A stretch of DNA of 64,000 nt from Symbiodinium natans. Its lineage: Eukaryota; Sar; Dinophyceae; Suessiales; Symbiodiniaceae. The notes under the pieces are model-generated. The model was not told where the DNA came from. It searched no databases and saw only the letters and a list, made by a program, of their open reading frames with translations. A program made the position numbers and the translations under genes. The DNA lies in assembly GCA_905221605.1 (NCBI GenBank), contig CAJNDS010000677.1, positions 1-64,000 on the forward strand. Reading direction: 5' to 3'. The stretch's first letter is position 1; the number at the start of each line of letters is the position of its first letter. Shown piece after piece: positions 1-9,539 of this stretch.

Positions 1-329
1 TTGCCACCCTTTCGGGCCCGGAAGCCCTTCCGGGTACTCCACTGACCTCAAAGGATGCGGCTCGTCCTCCCACGGAAGCTAGATTTCCTTGGCCCTGCTG
101 GATGTGCCGCAGGGCGGCGCCAGCCATACGGCGGCCAGTCCTGGGGAACCCAGCCATTTCCACAGCAGACCTCTGTGCGACAGCAGGAGCAAGACCAGCT
201 GTAATATCTTGCCCTTGAGGCTTGGCCTGCGGACTTTGTCCACTCCGACCGACCGCCTGAGGCCGGCTGAAGCAGCCGCCGAGGTAATCCCGGCTGACCC
301 TGCGAAAAACTCCAAAACCCAACACTCAT
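1..329 (-). pseudogene. Methyltransferase-like domain of a DIRS-like element (partial, runs off window)
   Basis: The minus-strand reading contains a Rossmann-type start (EFFAGSAGITSA, about 315-280) and, some 50 residues on, APPCGTSSRAKE (about 130-85). This order resembles motif I and the PPC loop of C5-type DNA methyltransferases. A TAG codon interrupts the frame directly after AKEI (near 79). The same frame then continues as LPWEDEPHPLRSVEYPEGLP to the window edge, so the copy is broken by at least one stop. DIRS-type elements are known to carry methyltransferase-like domains beside the reverse transcriptase. The RT would lie beyond base 1. The methyltransferase call rests on motifs only; catalytic activity is not established. 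Confidence 0.55.
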
Positions 330-679
330 GTATGGTCTGGGGCGCAGTACATTGCGCCTGTCCAGACCTGTTCAGGATGACTCGCCTTAGGTGAACATAC
401 GGAAGCCTCAGCGGAAGACTTGGAAAACTGTGGGATTGGCTCAGTCACCCGTAGGAGCGGGGGCTAATTCTCTTGGCCTTTTGCAACAGCAGCAGGATGC
501 GACTCCTTGCAGCTCTCTTTGGGCCTGTCCGCCAAAGAAGCGGGAAAATTGTCCTGTTCACAAAATTGGCTGTTTCCGCTCTCTACGCGCACGCTTGTGC
601 GCGACGCGCGGTCAGAGCAGCGCGGGACGCCTGGTCCAGCGCGGAGGCGCTGTCAACGTCCCTTGCAACGGGGCGTTCT

Positions 680-1858
680 TTCAGGCTGCCTGGCCTGAGT
701 GCTTGTGCTCAGAAAAGGGATGCTTCCGAAAGCAACCTGGGTGACAGCGTACATGTCTGCCACGTGCGCATCTGCCCCCCAATGGGGCATCCTTGCACTG
801 TCCTAGGTTGAAGCCAAAACAAAGAGGATCTCCGTGCTCGTCGTTCGGCACGCCACCTCGCAAGACGGCCGGCATGGGGGTCTCCCCCTTGCCTCCTTGC
901 AACACACTGGTTCGGAAAGCCGCCCTTGCCACCAAATTTGCCCTTCGTGGGGAGGCGGGCTCCCTTGACCCCTGATTCGCCTCTCTGGTTTGTCTGTCCT
1001 CTGATATTTTCATTGCCCATACCTTTTCCATCGCCCCAACGGTTGGGGGCCCTTGCCCGCGCCTTTGCCTCCTTTATCTGTGAACCCTTCCGCACGAGGT
1101 GTCGGCATGAAGTGAAAATTGACTGCAACCGTGTTTGTGGCTTCCAGGAAGACTTGATCTAAGCACCGGGCGTCCGCGAGCGGCACCTTCGCCGCTGCCC
1201 TTTTCAGGGTCGGCTGTTTGCTGCCAAGCTCCCTCCACAAGGCCCGATCTGCTCGCAGGACCTGCTGCAGCGTCGGACGGTTGAAGCCTGGGGGCGCTGG
1301 GGTCTGCAAGGTATCAAAGTCCTTCTGAAGCCGTTTCTCGTGCGCCTTGGGATTCAACACGCCAACGAGGTCGTAGGCCAGACCCCGTCTTTGCAACGCT
1401 CTGTAAGTCGCCATGTCTGACCCCAACTGGGCCGCCACTTTAGGGGATTTATCCTGAACCGAGAGGCCGTCCCCCGAAGCGTCCAGCACAAGTTCCTTGG
1501 CTGGCTTGCCTTGCGCCGATTCCTTTGAGCCTGCAAGTCCAGGCGCTGGGCTCTCTCAGCTCCTGGCAGCTTACGTAGAACTGAGTCCGGCTGCTGTCCC
1601 ACGGTGGCCTCCAAATTTGCCAGACTCCTCTTGACGACCGTCAATTGCGCACGAGTGGGGTTGTCCTGCCCCAGACTCGTGCATAGAGTGGAGACCTCCT
1701 TGTCTGTGAGAGGTTGACCCGGTTGAGTGGCGGCGTAGGCTGCCATGGACACCGTCCTGACCCCTCCGGTTATGAATCTTTCCAAGAGTTGCTGCTCCAT
1801 CCCGGCCTTGCGAGCATGTTGCTCGAAGAAAGGCTGACTATCCGCTGCGTTTGCCATG
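680..1858 (-). pseudogene. Nucleic-acid-binding (gag-like) ORF with CCCH zinc knuckle, frameshifted
   Basis: An ATG at 1858 opens MANAADSQPFFEQHA and a helical N-terminal region to about 1,510. Between 1,525 and 1,490 the coding signal moves to another frame, which runs to about 1,010 (LRADRALWRELGSK, then GGKGAGKG). It moves again to a glycine/lysine-rich stretch and finally to the frame with LCFGFNLGQC and RCARGRHVRCHPGCFRKH (about 690-800), a CCCH-type cysteine/histidine cluster. Each shift looks like a 1-nt indel, so this is a decayed single ORF of about 390 codons. It lies between the recombinase upstream and the methyltransferase-like domain downstream, which suits a nucleocapsid-like protein of the same element. 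The role is inferred. Confidence 0.55.
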
Positions 1859-1963
1859 TTTAGGGCGTGGGGCCAAAACTGCAAATTGCAAAAGAGAGAG
1901 CTGGTACAAAGGGATTGTGCTGCACATACACACAAAGCGGCCAACAACAATGTCACCCCGCTC

Positions 1964-2302
1964 TTAACTCCTGAAAACAACGGCTGCACTGTAGCCACTT
2001 CGCTGCGAGGGCTTTTCCATTTCTACAAAACTAACGCTGATCCACTTGCCACATTTCAGCGTCGTATGACCCACTTTGTACAGATGTAGCATGGTACACT
2101 TCTTGTTTCGGATCGCTCTCCAACCCTTCGGCAGACTCAGGGCCGCAGCTGGTTCCTCCTTTTCTTCCGACGAGGCTCCATCAGAGGTTTCCTCGGAGGA
2201 CCCGTCTGCTGATGTGGTAGGCGAGAACTCTGCCTCCCCGTTGTCATCTGCATCTTGTGTGTCATTCTTATCGAGCACTGTTTCGCAAAGCCCACAGGTC
2301 AC
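1964..2302 (-). pseudogene. Acidic linker and C-terminal segment following the tyrosine recombinase
   Basis: This frame has an Asp/Glu/Ser-rich stretch (TSADGSSEETSDGASSEEKE) followed by a compact segment with MLHLYKVGHTTLKCGKW. It sits directly between the recombinase and the gag-like ORF on the same strand. I read it as the C-terminal tail of the recombinase polyprotein. No catalytic motif is visible, and it has no assignable function by itself. Confidence 0.4.
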
Positions 2303-2592
2303 CGTAGCCAGCTTGTCTAGTTCCTCACTTTCTTTCTAGGGTTAATTCTTCTCCTTCCGCTATCAACGGTGCGGATGCTTCCAAGACGGGCATGGCACTT
2401 GGTGACTCAAAGACCTTCCCTTACAGGGGGCAAAGCAGTCCAACCCCAGGAGATTGTCCTGAAATCCTACCACTAGAGCTGGCAAATTGGCAAAAGCTCA
2501 TGCGTGCTTTCGGAATTCTCGGGCAGCCCATCCAAGCTGCCTACCTTGCTGATCGGAAGTCAGGACCCGAGGTCAACAGATGCACCTGCCTC

Positions 2593-3759
2593 TCATCCTT
2601 GGGCTCGGGCAAAGTATCCACTTCGAATAGCGTCCGGGCAAAACGAGCCTTCCCGTACCTGCTTCAGCATTTCCTCCGGCTGCCGGAGGGGGCCACTAAG
2701 GGCATCTCTCGAGTAGGCTAATGTACTCAAAGCTCCAGTCGAATAATGTGACAAGAGTGTCTGTGTCTCGCCCACAATGCCGTATTTGCTCAACCTCCCA
2801 ACAGCATTGTGTTTCAAGGACTGTGTGGCAACCCTCGCTGTTGAGGGGTCGCGGTCCCTTAGCAGTCCCGTCAGCTCGTTGGAAGCCTTGGCGGAGTCCA
2901 TGGAACTCTGCAGCCAGTCGCCATCTGGGGCGGTGGCCGGTAGTAAAGGGCCTACAGGGGTCTTCGAGAGCACTATCCCTGCTTCGGCAGCCACCTTCTG
3001 CCATTCTTTTGCCCACACCACCTTAGGTTGGACCCCCGAACTGGAGCCACGAGGGGCATGAAGAACGAGAGTTTCTTCTTCTTGTTGGACTGTTTCGTCT
3101 CTCTAGCCCTGCCTTGAAAGGATTCCTTCCAGAAAACCACAAATCTCGGGTCCAATTTCCAGAAAGTCGAACTCCAAGAATCGCACGTGCCTGATGTCTG
3201 ACCAACGGTTCCTGCTGAAGATCTGACACAGGAACACTCCTGCTGCAAATCACTCAACAACGTGGAGCTCGGTGTTCCCAACCCACTCTGCCGGAAATTT
3301 AACTTGAAGCACTGTTAGGTCCCGGGCTTGGTGTGTGGGCTCGTGCTCGCCTGCCACTCGGTCTGCCAAGCCTCGGACCCTGGGGGAGATGGAATTCTCC
3401 ACATCTGGAATGGAAAGCAGAAATTTCACAAACTTCAACGCTTGTACCATGCTCTGAGGTGCCCGCTTGCCCTTTTTGCTGTGGGATATCTCCCTGCAGA
3501 ACTTGTACACCGCCTCCTCTGATGGGAGAAGGGGTTCCTCCACAGAGGTCCCTTGCGCATCTGCCTGTCTTTGAAGCCAACGAAACAGCCTCAACAAGGT
3601 CGATGCACGCTTCTGGATTGTGTGTGGTGATTCCGAGCCAAACATGTCACGAAGGGACAACATCTTCTCCTCTTCGTCCAATTCTTGCAGTTTTTGGCAA
3701 AACTGGTGGACGGGGAGGCTTCGAGCAGCTGTTTCCACATCTACATGTTCTTCAATCAC
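2593..3759 (-). pseudogene. Tyrosine recombinase (DIRS-like integrase), frameshifted
   Basis: The first frame (3759-3250) is a helical N-terminal region resembling the core-binding domain of phage-integrase-type recombinases (TLLRLFRWLQRQ and SMVQALKFVKFLL). A second frame around 3,215-3,105 carries FSRNRWSDIRHVRF, matching the first catalytic-arginine box. A third frame (3021-2593) has SLKHNAVGRL (about 2,815) and LLSHYSTG...LAYSRD, with the candidate nucleophile tyrosine near 2,715. The order R...H...H...Y is that of tyrosine recombinases, but the second arginine of the HxxR box is not evident. The three frames show that the gene is broken. Tyrosine recombinase replaces DDE integrase in DIRS/Ngaro-type retrotransposons, which fits the gag-like and methyltransferase-like pieces downstream. 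Confidence 0.55.
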
Positions 3760-3843
3760 ATGCCTACAACAGCCTCCTCGAAAGGTCCATCTTTCTTTTT
3801 ACACTTGATCACTTTGCTGAAACGTTAGCCCCCGGTGAGGAGC

Positions 3844-4218
3844 TCAAGACACCTGCGATTCTTTGGCCTCTTCACCCAGAGATGCCACTTCGGCACTCTG
3901 GATTGGCTCATCAAAGATGCCAAAGCATGCCTCTGTGGGCTCGCTTTCTTGTCTGTCACACCAACCAACTGGCACTGATTCCCCAGCTGATGCTGATGTA
4001 TGAATCAGCGTGGCATTTGGAGTCTGAAAAACCGCGGTATGGGGAAAAGAGGTGCAGGGGGGCAAGTTAATGTCCTCGTACTCAGCAGAAAAAGCCTCGG
4101 CTTGCCGCTCTGCAAGACACAAGTCCATCTTGGCAGGATGTTGTTGTACAAAATCCCAAACTCGGGCCCACAGAAGAAAACAAGAACTTGAGGTGGCATA
4201 CGTGACATGACATAACAT
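3844..4218 (-). CDS. Small hypothetical ORF upstream of the recombinase
   Basis: An ATG-started 124-codon ORF with no recognisable domain. Its middle (LCLAERQAEAFSAEYEDINL) has ordinary protein composition and the C-terminus is acidic. It lies between the coiled-coil ORF and the recombinase, in the same orientation, so it is probably a small protein of the same element. It could equally be a chance ORF. Confidence 0.3.
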   Translation of the reverse strand: MLCHVTYATSSSCFLLWARVWDFVQQHPAKMDLCLAERQAEAFSAEYEDINLPPCTSFPHTAVFQTPNATLIHTSASAGESVPVGWCDRQESEPTEACFGIFDEPIQSAEVASLGEEAKESQVS

Positions 4219-4307
4219 GGTGCTTCAATACACGCGCAGATTGCTGCCACATGAGCATCACAGAGACAGCACTGGAAATGTTTTGCACTTCTGCCCCGCG
4301 GGAAGAT

Positions 4308-4739
4308 TCAGTAAGGCCGGGAGCGGCGCGCATTGTCCCTCATCTGCTGCACACGGACCACGTTACTGGGTCTCGGTGGGACAGGGGGGGTCACGTGCAC
4401 TCGGAGGCCCTGGAGCCACAGGGTATGTGTCATGTCGTCGTGGAAACCTCGGGTTTGATTCTGTAGGAGGTCGACAACACTCTGAAGCCTATCGAGGTGA
4501 AACTGAAGTATCAGACACGTTTGCCAAAGCTGCTCGCACTCACTCAGAACACGTGCATGAAGATCAACGAGATGCGAATACTGCTGTTGCATTCGGTCGT
4601 GACACCGCTCGAGAGCATCGAATCTCTCGCGAAGATAAGCAATCTGTCTCAAGTGCTGAAGGAGGGTGAAGCTCATTTCCCACACTGGCACTCTCCAGAA
4701 TCGTTCAGCAATCTCCTCATCTGTAATATCTCTAGACAT
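4308..4739 (-). CDS. Predicted coiled-coil protein of the DIRS-like element
   Basis: I use the ATG at 4739 (MSRDITDEEIAERFW); the longer frame starts only with TTG. The 143-residue product is strongly helical with heptad-like leucine spacing (LLQHLRQIAYLRERFDALER, then HLVDLHARVLSECEQL and HLDRLQSVVDLLQ). This predicts a long coiled coil, as in many ORF1 or Gag-like proteins. The tail is basic (DNARRSRPY). The stop codon of the preceding ORF lies inside ATGTCTAG, so the two ORFs overlap by 8 nt, a compact arrangement typical of mobile elements. Family not recognised. Confidence 0.45.
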   Translation of the reverse strand: MSRDITDEEIAERFWRVPVWEMSFTLLQHLRQIAYLRERFDALERCHDRMQQQYSHLVDLHARVLSECEQLWQTCLILQFHLDRLQSVVDLLQNQTRGFHDDMTHTLWLQGLRVHVTPPVPPRPSNVVRVQQMRDNARRSRPY

Positions 4740-5049
4740 GACGTGCAAGAAGATGCCTGAGGCACGTGTTACTCCAGCTGGCTGAACACGTCAAGTAGTA
4801 CCACGACCGAACGGGAAGAAGAACCAAAATTCTCGAACCTTCAGTTTGGCTGAGGAGGATGTTGAGGAGGTCGGGTTCAAGGACGTAGGTGTGCAGATTG
4901 GGCTCTTGATGTATGTTTCTGAACAAGCACTCCAAATGAAAGTCTCGGGGCAAGATTCTGACCACTTGCAAACGGGCTTGGGGCACGCGCTGCCACCACT
5001 CAGCACTCTCTGAGCTTGCTGCTTCCAAAGATGATGAAGATTCGTCCAT
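4732..5049 (-). CDS. Hypothetical 105-residue ORF overlapping the coiled-coil ORF
   Basis: From the ATG at 5049 the product begins MDESSSSLEAASSESAEWW and continues with RLQVVRILPRDFHLECLF and a hydrophobic C-terminal half. Its TAG stop overlaps the start of the next ORF by 8 nt. No family was recognised. The tight overlap and shared orientation suggest it belongs to the same element. Confidence 0.3.
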   Translation of the reverse strand: MDESSSSLEAASSESAEWWQRVPQARLQVVRILPRDFHLECLFRNIHQEPNLHTYVLEPDLLNILLSQTEGSRILVLLPVRSWYYLTCSASWSNTCLRHLLARHV

Positions 5050-5433
5050 ACACGAGGCAGCAGGGTAGGTTAAGAATGCATACAGTGTGTTTGCACAATG
5101 CTGCAGAAAGCAAAAGGCAGCGGTATGTGTGCATTCACAGACAGGGTGACATGCATCCACTGACTGCTGAAGCACGGGAACAGAGCTTGCTCTAGAAGTG
5201 CTAAACGGATTGTGCGCATTCCTCAGCAGCACATGCCGACATGGACTGGACCATGAGAACTCTGAACGTCCAATGCATCAGTGAAACCCTCGTGCACTGG
5301 TTGCTGTTTCATCACTCGCAGCAGTCGGCCGGAAACAGAAAATTAGAATGGCAGGGCAACAGCCACTCCATAGACCTTTGCATAGCAACTCTTGATGCAG
5401 TAGGCCTCACGGCATCTAGCAGCTCCAGCTACC

Positions 5434-5952
5434 CTACATGCCGCATGAAGTCGCCAATTGCCTCCACCCGAGATTCCAGCCTTTAGGCTTGTCCCACTTC
5501 TCACGCCGATTCCCACCAGAGCCCTGCCACGAGCTGCTGGAGCCGTAATTCTTGGATTGCCCCCAACCCTTGCCCCATGAAGACTGCTGGCTCTTCCATG
5601 GGGTGGACTGTTCTTGCCACCGGGAGGAATACTTCCAAGAAGAAGCTGCCTCAGCTCCCTTCTGTGCGGAAAGGGATGCCTGGGCCTGTGGGCCCGACGC
5701 CACGCCAAAGGCCGCTGTCGGCACTTGGCACCAGTGAAATCCTGGCTGCGTAGCTCGCATGCTAGAAATCCCAACACTTGGGGTCCTCGGCTGGGTCTCT
5801 GGAAACCTGTCTCGGCGCCCACTTGGGCTACGTGATCTAGACGTCCTTCGGCTCCTGTCTCTGCGTCTTGAGCGACGGCTGTCACTGCTGCTTCTGTTCC
5901 TTCTGCGGCCCATGGAGGCAGAGCCCCGGAAACATGTGGGCCACGGAAACAT
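5434..5952 (-). CDS. Arg/Ser (RS)-rich and Gly/Ser/Trp-rich ORF
   Basis: A 172-codon ORF; an internal ATG near 5,913 begins MGRRRNRSSSDSRRSRRRDR, a classic RS-repeat stretch, followed by SRSRSPSGRRDRF. The C-terminal part is rich in Ser, Gly, Trp and Lys (SSWGKGWGQSKNYGSSSSW). Such composition is typical of disordered RNA-binding proteins and of some Gag-like proteins. It may be the first ORF of the DIRS-like element or a captured host segment. The sequence upstream (5,930-5,960) contains a tandem 19-bp repeat with CACATGTTTCCG. Confidence 0.35.
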   Translation of the reverse strand: MFPWPTCFRGSASMGRRRNRSSSDSRRSRRRDRSRRTSRSRSPSGRRDRFPETQPRTPSVGISSMRATQPGFHWCQVPTAAFGVASGPQAQASLSAQKGAEAASSWKYSSRWQEQSTPWKSQQSSWGKGWGQSKNYGSSSSWQGSGGNRREKWDKPKGWNLGWRQLATSCGM

Positions 5953-6032
5953 GTGGGCTTTCGCCTCTTTTTCTTTGCCCCTTGGCTTTTGTTTCCTCTC
6001 GGAATCTTTGCGACCCTTGCCCTTGTCTCCCC

Positions 6033-6046
6033 TTTTTTTTTTTTTT
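6033..6046 (-). repeat. Poly(T) run, poly(A) in minus-strand sense
   Basis: Fourteen T on the plus strand, hence A14 on the minus strand. It lies downstream (minus sense) of the LINE-like coding region and just upstream of the RS-rich ORF. It could be the 3' tail of the LINE-like element, which would put the hairpin cluster in that element's 3' UTR. No target-site duplication was found to prove it. Confidence 0.35.
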
Positions 6047-6194
6047 AAGCCGAGAAACAGTCAAGGGATAAACTCAGATGTCAGCACGTCGTTGCCTTCA
6101 ATTGTGCAATCAAGTGCTGAGTTCATAACAGCCTGCGCTCCTTCTGTTTTCAAGCTCTCTAGAGAATCCTTTCATCTCGACTAGACGACTCATC

Positions 6195-6449
6195 GGTGCC
6201 CTTGCACCTCTTGTCGGCCCTTGCCGATCTTAACTGTCGTCACGGCCTGAAAGAATAGGCTGCCCTTGCAGCGACGTATGAAGCACACTCATTGTGTGCA
6301 TTGAATATTGGCCCTTGCCATTTTCAGCTGCCCTTACAGCAGAACTATTTGAGTTGCCCTTGCAACAAATCTCAACGAGCTGACCCTTCAGCCGATCTTT
6401 AACCACGACTGCCCTAGCAGCTTGATCTCTCTTGAGCTGCCCTTGCAGC
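6195..6449. repeat. Cluster of nine short hairpins with constant CCCTTG-type loop and covarying stems
   Basis: Units: 6195-6208 (stem GGTG/CACC), 6214-6227 (TCGG/CCGA), 6259-6272 (GCTG/CAGC), 6309-6320 (TGG/CCA), 6327-6340 (GCTG/CAGC, loop CCCTTA), 6353-6366 (GTTG/CAAC), 6379-6392 (GCTG/CAGC, loop ACCCTT), 6409-6420 (CTG/CAG, loop CCCTAG) and 6436-6449 (GCTG/CAGC). Most loops are CCCTTG while the flanking stem bases change in complementary pairs, so the structure rather than the sequence is conserved. Spacers between units are unrelated. A further copy with a 5-bp stem (ACATG/CATGT) lies at 20,609-20,624. Function unknown. Confidence 0.7.
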
Positions 6450-6459
6450 ATTCTTGAAA

Positions 6460-7704
6460 CTGCCCATGCATTATAATTCTCTCTGAAGACTTTTTCACTT
6501 CGAAGAACACCACCTGAAGTGCAGCAGTGTACAGTTGAGAATGTGGTTCTATCTGCAAAGGTCCAAAACAAACTAACATGCTTCACAAACACGAACCACG
6601 CAGCCACTCGCAGAGACAGTGCGAATGCAAGCACTGATTGCTCGTACTTTCCGTCCCTTAGCGTCTAAGACCTGTTGTCAGGGCAGGACGGACACGCTGC
6701 TGAACTCTCTTGCTTGGCCATCGGCTAACGAAGAGGGCACTCCAGGTCCCCACATCAAGATGCCTGGACGGGGCGTGAACTGCACATGCTGAGTCTTGAT
6801 TCTGCTTCAGGAGAAACGTGTAGACAAGGGTACCTTCACACCCAGGACAAAGCTTCCAAACTTGGTTCCCTGCAAGATAAAATATCTTGACCTGACGTGT
6901 ACAACTCTCGCAATTGACGAACACAGCTACCAGCTGCAGCAAGTTCTGAAACCTCAGACACTAGCTCGTCTCCAGAAGTCTCCTTGCACTCCAGCAAACT
7001 TCAAGCGGCAACAATGCACAGCAACTAACGCACTCACAAAGTCTCCAAGATAGACCTGGAGAAAAGAATCCTTAAATTGCGTCCTGGCTCAGACTACAAA
7101 AACGCACACATGCTCCAAGAAAACTCAAGAACATCAAGGCAACTCGGCTTCAAAACCAAGCGTGAATTGTAAGCTCCAAACGCCATCGACCTTCTGTGAG
7201 GCTCCCGCTCCCCCCACCAGGCAGCAGGATGCTAATCCCCCAGCACACTTGGCTGAAGGCAGAAAATTTTCCCCGACCCTCTCCACGAGGGTCGTGACTG
7301 AGAGGGCTGTGGCCTCTCTTCGTCTGAGCCGAAAAACTTTCTCATTCGGAGAATTCGAAAATTTTTCTCCGGAAAATAAAGGTCTGTACTTGCAGCACGA
7401 TAACCGTATAAAGCTTTTTTTGCTTTGCAGCGCAATGCCATGTCTGGCACCTAGCGAGTCCGAAGCAGACACTGTGGTCCGGCTGCATGAGAGCAGCGAG
7501 CTAAGCTCCTAACTACAAAAGACTTGTGGCCCCGGCACGAATGCCCAAGCAGGCCAACCACGGAAAACGAGTGAAAAGAAAGGAGTCCGACACCCATAGC
7601 GCTGCACTTTCGCTCGTCAGCGCGCGACAGTGACATGCGACATGTAAACGGCAAGAGGAAAGGCGTCCCTTTCCAAAAGCCACATGTGCATGCAGGGCCG
7701 TAAC
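6460..7704. other. Non-coding stretch downstream of the USP-like ORF
   Basis: No ORF here shows protein-like composition or motifs on either strand. The stretch lies between the USP stop codon and the hairpin cluster. It is most simply read as the 3' untranslated part of the LINE-like element or as unrelated flanking DNA. Confidence 0.4.
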
Positions 7705-8514
7705 TCAGCTAGACGCATCTGTGAAGCAGGCCTTGGAATATATCAGGATGTACACATTGAGTGAAAGCTGTACAGCATCCTTCTGAAGAAGAGGTTTTGC
7801 AGTGGCATGATCGTCAGTGTAATATCGTCTGTCTTCACTCATAAGAACAGCTCTGTAGTGCCCGGAAGTGGGGTGTGGACCAAGATGAACAATGCAGGCA
7901 TGAAGTCTGTACAGCTGTCTGGTGGTCACGAGGTCAACGTTGAACACCGGGACGCTTAACGTGCTGGTGATATCGACAGGGCAACTACTTTTCTGCAATG
8001 ACTCTTCTTCAATGCCAAAACGATTGAGTTGCACAATCAGGTGCGATGGCGCTGTCAGCAATCCCGCAAATCCGGCCTGAGCATGCCATTGGTCCAACAG
8101 GGCTTGAGGTGTGCAGTGAGCTGAGAGGGGAACCGATAGAAGAAGTGGCATTGTGCTGCCAGCCTCCTCAATGTCAGCAAGGACTCGTCGCTGCCAGTGG
8201 CCCTCGTAGTATTCTGCAAACCCTTTGTCCTGGAGGAACGCAATGAGCTCAGCAGCATCATGCTGCCTGTTGGGTTCGCTCCATTGTCGCATGAGGTTGC
8301 GCCACATCAAAAGCTGCCATATATTCAAAGGCTTGCGTTCTTTGAGGGCCGAACTTAGTGTCCTCATCAGTCCTGTGGGCAGTGAGGGTTGACCCGAACG
8401 GCATGCAGTCCAAAGAAGGGCAAGTATGATTGCATTGGTATAGCATGTGTTACCACTGTTGACAAGCTTTGCACGGAGAATGTGTTGCTGGTCCATGCCA
8501 TGCAAAGGCGACAA
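7705..8514 (-). CDS. Ubiquitin-specific protease (USP, peptidase C19) domain at the 3' end of a LINE-like element
   Basis: The open frame (269 codons; it starts with TTG, so it is probably the continuation of the upstream protein after a frameshift) shows the USP boxes in order. These are the Cys box LVNSGNTCYTNA (nucleophile Cys24), QHDAAEL (84-90), LIVQLNRF (159-166), the His box SGHYRAVL (His219) and YYTDDHAT (Asp234/235). This is a compact USP fold of about 250 residues without the usual zinc-binding CxxC pairs. USPs hydrolyse isopeptide bonds after ubiquitin or ubiquitin-like modifiers. It follows zinc-finger and RT-containing frames on the same strand, so it appears to be the C-terminal domain of a retrotransposon protein. 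All triad residues are present; activity is inferred. Confidence 0.75.
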   Translation of the reverse strand: MSPLHGMDQQHILRAKLVNSGNTCYTNAIILALLWTACRSGQPSLPTGLMRTLSSALKERKPLNIWQLLMWRNLMRQWSEPNRQHDAAELIAFLQDKGFAEYYEGHWQRRVLADIEEAGSTMPLLLSVPLSAHCTPQALLDQWHAQAGFAGLLTAPSHLIVQLNRFGIEEESLQKSSCPVDITSTLSVPVFNVDLVTTRQLYRLHACIVHLGPHPTSGHYRAVLMSEDRRYYTDDHATAKPLLQKDAVQLSLNVYILIYSKACFTDASS

Positions 8515-9535
8515 GTGTGGAGGTGCGGCGGTATTGCTGGTGGGCGAGGCGTGAATCCGGCCTGCATCTGGGTGGTCGATGGTCGACTGCCCTCCTCCAG
8601 TGGGGCCAGATCCCCGTCTGAAGGTACTTGGAGAGTTGCTTCTCGAGGTTGGATCGACTGAGACGTTCCTGGCGATGTGTCATGCCCACCACCTGAGTGC
8701 ACGCGTTCCCCGCAAGTCGCAGGAGGTTGGAGTGAAGCTCGTTTGCCTGCTCCGACCGAAGGGCAATCGACAGCATGAACGTGACGGTGGGACTCTTGAG
8801 CTCCGGTGCCAGCGGGCGAGTCGGATGGAACCTGGTAATGACCTGGGGATCCTGGGACATTCGCAAGAGGTCTTTCACCTGCTGATGGGCATCCTCGAGG
8901 GAGATGGGGCTCCGGGCAGTGTCCGTCAGCAGCTTGTTCTCCTCGAAGGACCACTTCAGGTAGAGCCACTGCCCGTCCTTGATGAAGCCCATTTTCGTTA
9001 GGTGAGTCTTGGTCTTCTCTGTAAGCTTGGCCGGATCCGTCCTGGCTTCGAGCTCTGTGAGGAGGCACATCCACAGGATGTGTCGAAGTGGGGCCTTCAC
9101 TTCTCCTGCCTCCCGAAGCTCCTTCCACTTCTGAGCAGCCGTGAACATCGCCTCTGGGACTCCTGCTGGAAGTCCAGTCCGAAGCCACAGAACCAGGGAA
9201 GTGTCGAGCGCCAAGATCCTTAGTGCGTCTCCCTGGCGAAGCACGAGGCGGATCAGCATCTGACAAAGAAGGAACAGATTTTGATCGCTGAGGCCCTGCT
9301 GCTTTTCCGAAGAGCGCCTGGAACGAAAGGCTTGCTGCTGAGGGCCCCGACTGGATCCCTTGCCTTTGCCGTGACGTCCGCTCCCCCCCTTTTGCACTAT
9401 CTCCTTGGTGCGCTGCTGCTTGGAAGCCCTCTCCGGGGCATCCTCCTGCTCTTTCTCCGCTTGCTGGCTGGGCATGAATCTCTTGAAGAGGTTCAGCTCT
9501 TCCCCATCTGGAATCTCGGTAGCGTTTGCTGACAT
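8450..9535 (-). CDS. Linker region of the LINE-like polyprotein (GKGKG-rich plus helical domain)
   Basis: From the ATG at 9535 the frame gives an acidic/basic N-terminus, a GRHGKGKGSSRG patch and a well-behaved helical domain (for example DGQWLYLKWSFEENKLL and LKSPTVTFMLSIALRSEQ). Its last ~40 codons overlap the USP frame and look like shadow sequence. I read this as the middle of one polyprotein between the zinc fingers and the USP domain, separated from both by frame changes near 9,550 and 8,580. No known domain was recognised. Whether the element normally uses several frames or this copy carries indels cannot be settled from one copy. Confidence 0.45.
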   Translation of the reverse strand: MSANATEIPDGEELNLFKRFMPSQQAEKEQEDAPERASKQQRTKEIVQKGGSGRHGKGKGSSRGPQQQAFRSRRSSEKQQGLSDQNLFLLCQMLIRLVLRQGDALRILALDTSLVLWLRTGLPAGVPEAMFTAAQKWKELREAGEVKAPLRHILWMCLLTELEARTDPAKLTEKTKTHLTKMGFIKDGQWLYLKWSFEENKLLTDTARSPISLEDAHQQVKDLLRMSQDPQVITRFHPTRPLAPELKSPTVTFMLSIALRSEQANELHSNLLRLAGNACTQVVGMTHRQERLSRSNLEKQLSKYLQTGIWPHWRRAVDHRPPRCRPDSRLAHQQYRRTSTLVAFAWHGPATHSPCKACQQW

Positions 9536-9539
9536 AGTC

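Noticed and set aside
8039-9001. Plus-strand ORFs of 60-140 codons over the LINE region
   Set aside because: Antisense shadows of the USP and linker frames, without motifs.
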